From contig NC_092676.1 in assembly GCF_964355755.1 (NCBI RefSeq), positions 12,942,288 through 13,006,287 of the forward strand: a DNA stretch of 64,000 bases. The letters are read 5' to 3'. The notes beneath the pieces are model-generated. The model saw nothing but the letters and a program-made list of their open reading frames with translations, was not told the origin of the DNA and did not search any database. Made by a program: the position numbers and the translations under genes. Shown here piece after piece: positions 61,957 to 64,000 of this stretch. The first letter of the stretch is position 1; each line of letters begins with the position of its first letter. The DNA comes from Antedon mediterranea. Its lineage: Eukaryota; Echinodermata; Crinoidea; Comatulida; Antedonidae.

Positions 61957-62700
61957 AAACCGTTATAGAGCATTTTTAGCATTTCGATAAAACTTTTCAC
62001 ACAAAAACATCAAAGTGTACAAAATAGCTTCAAATCACATTTGAAACCGTTTTAGACCATTTTGAGCATTTCGATAAAACTTTTCACACAAAAACATCAA
62101 AGTGTACAGAATAGCTTCAAATCGCATTTGGAGACGTTTTAGACCATTTTGTGCATTTCGATGAAACTTGGTTACACAAAAACATCAAAGTGCTTAAAAT
62201 CACATTTGAAACCGTTTTAGAGCATTTTTAACATTTCGATAATACTTTTCACACAAAAACATCAAAGTGTACAAAATAGCTTCAAATCACATTTGAAACC
62301 GTTTTAGACCATATTGAGCATTTCGATAAAACTTTTCACACAAAAACATCAAAGTGTACAAAATAGCTTCAAATCGCATTTGGAGACGTTTTAGACCATT
62401 TTGTGCATTTCGATGAAACTTGGTTACACAAAAACATCAAAGTGCTTAAAATCACATTTGAAAGCGTTTTAGAGCATTTTTAGCATTTCGATAATACTTT
62501 TCACACAAAAACATCAAAGTGCACAAAATAGCTTCAAATCGCATTTAGAGATGTTTTAGACCATTTTGTGCATTTCGATAAAACTTTTCACACAAAAACA
62601 TCAAATTGCACAAAATAGCTTAATACCGTGTTTGAAATCATTTTAAACCATTTTGAGCATGTCGATAAAACTTTTCACACAAAAACATCAAAGTGTTTAG
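61957..62700 (+). repeat. Duplicated segment, matches 13311-14054
   Basis: The offset is 48646 bp. Shared marks are gaaaccgttatagagc (13312, 61958, also 37396), accatattgagc, ttgaaagcg, and a G unit that runs straight from caaagtg into tttagaatatctcc (14047, 62693). The 37.2-38.0 kb block shares the first part up to about 13955. This ties three places 24 kb apart. Confidence 0.83.
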
Positions 62701-63293
62701 AATATCTCCAAATCGCATTTGGAGACGTTTTAGACCATTTTGTGCATTTCGATGGAACTTGGTTACACAAAAACATCAAAGTGCTTAAAATCACATTTAA
62801 AACCGTTTTAGAGCATTTTTAGCATTTCGATAAAACTTTTCACACAAAAACATCAAAGTGTACAAAATAGCTTCAAATCGCATTTAGAGAGGTTTTAGAC
62901 AATTTTGTGCATTTCGAAAAAAATTGTTAACATAAAAAGACCAAAGTGTTTAGAATATCTCCAAATCGCATTTGGAGACGTTTTAAACCATTTTGTGCAT
63001 TTCGATGGAACTTGGTTACACAAAAACATCAAAGTGCTTAAAATCACATTTAAAACCGTTTTAGAGCATTTTTAGCATTTCGATAAAACTTTTCACACAA
63101 AAACATCAAAGTGTACAAAATAGCTTCAAATCGCATTTAGAGAGGTTTTAGACAATTTTGTGCATTTCGATAAAACTTTTCACACAAAAACATCAAAGTG
63201 TACAAAATAGCTTCAAATTGCATTTAGAGACGTTTTAGACCATTTTGTGCATTTCGATAAAACTTTTCACACAAAAACATCAAATTGCACAAA

Positions 63294-63333
63294 ATCGTTT
63301 TAAACCATTTTAAATCGTTTTAAACCATTTTGA
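63294..63333 (+). repeat. 20-bp internal tandem duplication (copy 6)
   Basis: The upstream I unit has gacaattttgtgc, as does the unit before the copy at 15041, while the downstream flank is gagcatgtcg followed by an M unit with gcatttggagacg. It therefore combines features of the two sub-lineages. Confidence 0.88.
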
Positions 63334-64000
63334 GCATGTCGATAAAACTTTTCACAAAAAACATCAAAGTGCACAGAATAGCTTCAAATTGCATTTGGAG
63401 ACGTTTTAGAGCATTTTGTGCATTTCGATAAAATGTGTTAACATAAAAAGACCAAAGTGTTTAGAATATCTTCAAATCACATTTGGAGACGTTTTAGACC
63501 ATTTTTTGCATTTCGATGAAACTTGGTTACACAAAAACATCAAAGTGCTTAAAATCACATTTGAAACCGTTTTAGAGCATTTTGAGCATTTCGATAAAAC
63601 TTTTCAAACAAAAACATCAAAGTGTACAAAATAGCTTCAAATCACATTTGAAACCGTTTTAGACCATTTTGAGCATTTCGATAAAACTTTTCACACAAAA
63701 ACATCAAAGTGTACAAAATAGCTTCAAATCGCATTTGGAGACGTTTTAGACCATTTTGTGCATTTCGATGAAACTTGGTTACACAAAAACATCAAAGTGC
63801 TTAAAATCACATTTGAAACCGTTTTAGAGCATTTTTAGCATTTCGATAATACTTTTCACACAAAACATCAAAGTGTACAAAATAGCTTCAAATCGCATTT
63901 GGAGACGTTTTAGACCATTTTGTGCATTTCGATGAAACTTGGTTACACAAAAACATCAAAGTGCTTAAAATCACATTTGAAACCGTTTTAGACCATTTTG

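Larger units (their letters stand above)
1..64000 (+). repeat. Higher-order satellite DNA array filling the window
   Basis: Every stretch I read is a copy of one unit that begins gttttaga or gttttaaa, has ttttgtgca or ttttgagca near base 12, cg near base 24, and the core acacaaaaacatcaaag near bases 40-56. Unit lengths, measured between successive gtttta starts, are 78, 86, 87 or 88 bp with rare 49, 64, 76 and 77 bp forms. All units have the same orientation, and I saw no inverted block, foreign insertion or single-copy spacer. Units of E or E-like class, which punctuate the array, start at 173, 1255, 2456, 2961, 3388, 3737, 4832, 6178, 6953, 7796, 8223, 8572, 10009, 10425, 10930, 11348, 11949, 12298, 15315, 15986, 16761, 17604, 18380, 19892, 20562, 23277, 23538, 24808, 25156, 27261, 29113, 30386, 31434, 32421, 34372, 34789, 35294, 35712, 36130, 38920, 40181, 41450, 42546, 42973, 43322, 45009, 46278, 47374, 47801, 48500, 49170, 49597, 50602, 51272, 51699, 54075, 54336, 55529, 55790, 57059, 58156 and 61290, among others. 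The layout is typical of eukaryotic centromeric or heterochromatic satellites; that location is inferred. No gene is supported anywhere in it. Confidence 0.97.

Noticed and set aside
1-64000. One giant repeat protein in a genome that reads TAG and TAA as sense
   Set aside because: Reading through the stops would lengthen frames, but each E (88 bp), H and K (86 bp) and 77-bp chimera changes frame, and their number and order vary freely. No single frame is kept.
1-64000. CRISPR array
   Set aside because: There are no unique spacers between short identical repeats; the whole 78-88-bp unit is repeated and diverged throughout.

Overview
The whole 64-kb window is one uninterrupted, head-to-tail tandem satellite array. 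From the first base to the last it is built of diverged copies of a single unit of about 87 bp (length classes 78, 86, 87 and 88 bp; roughly 740 copies by length), all in the same orientation. I found no protein-coding gene, RNA gene, transposon, CRISPR array or single-copy stretch, and both ends of the window cut through the array. GC is low: 25 of 78 bases (32%) in a unit I counted. The size, higher-order organisation and lack of genes point to a eukaryotic chromosome, most likely centromeric, pericentromeric or other heterochromatic DNA. I do not recognise the satellite family and cannot name the organism.

Monomer types. I name the types by diagnostic motifs. A is 78 bp, with gatgaaacttgg and gtgcttaaaatcac. 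B and C are 87 bp, with gagcatttcgataaaac. D is 87 bp, with tagcatttcgataatac. E is 88 bp, with cgaaaaaatttgttaac and the perfect hairpin CTCCAAAT-cgc-ATTTGGAG. F (caaattgcacaaaatagctta) and G (gagcatgtcg) form an 87-bp pair. H is 86 bp, I is 87 bp, J is 87 bp (tgtttttcg) and K is 86 bp (tgattttcg). L and M are E-like 88-bp units. They occur in repeated orders such as E-A-B-C-A-C (505 bp), E-A-D-A-C (418 bp) and E-A-B-C-A-D-A-C (670 bp), usually with an E-like unit as anchor.

Large-scale layout. The array is a mosaic of nested duplications, traceable by shared private mutations. 5.2-9.1 kb matches 14.8-18.8 kb. 9.9-14.0 kb matches 34.2-38.0 kb, and its end also matches 61.9-62.7 kb. 16.0-17.5 kb matches 30.7-32.1 kb. 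19.7-24.2 kb and 25.6-30.5 kb match 50.4-55.0 kb and 56.4-61.4 kb at a spacing of about 30.8 kb. 23.4-26.5 kb also matches 41.3-44.7 kb. 40.2-43.5 kb is repeated directly at 45.0-48.3 kb (period 4828 bp). Shorter tandem duplications of 1261, 350, 2102 and 1454 bp sit inside these blocks. Most differences between copies are losses or gains of whole units (88, 253 or 418 bp), as expected from unequal exchange in register.

At the smallest scale, each monomer carries A or T tracts about every 9.7 bp (nine steps per 87 bp) and has internal dyad symmetry. The many short open frames follow from 87 being 29 codons. They mostly open at TTG or GTG, end at the same TAG in each unit and change frame at every 88-bp unit, so I treat the window as non-coding.
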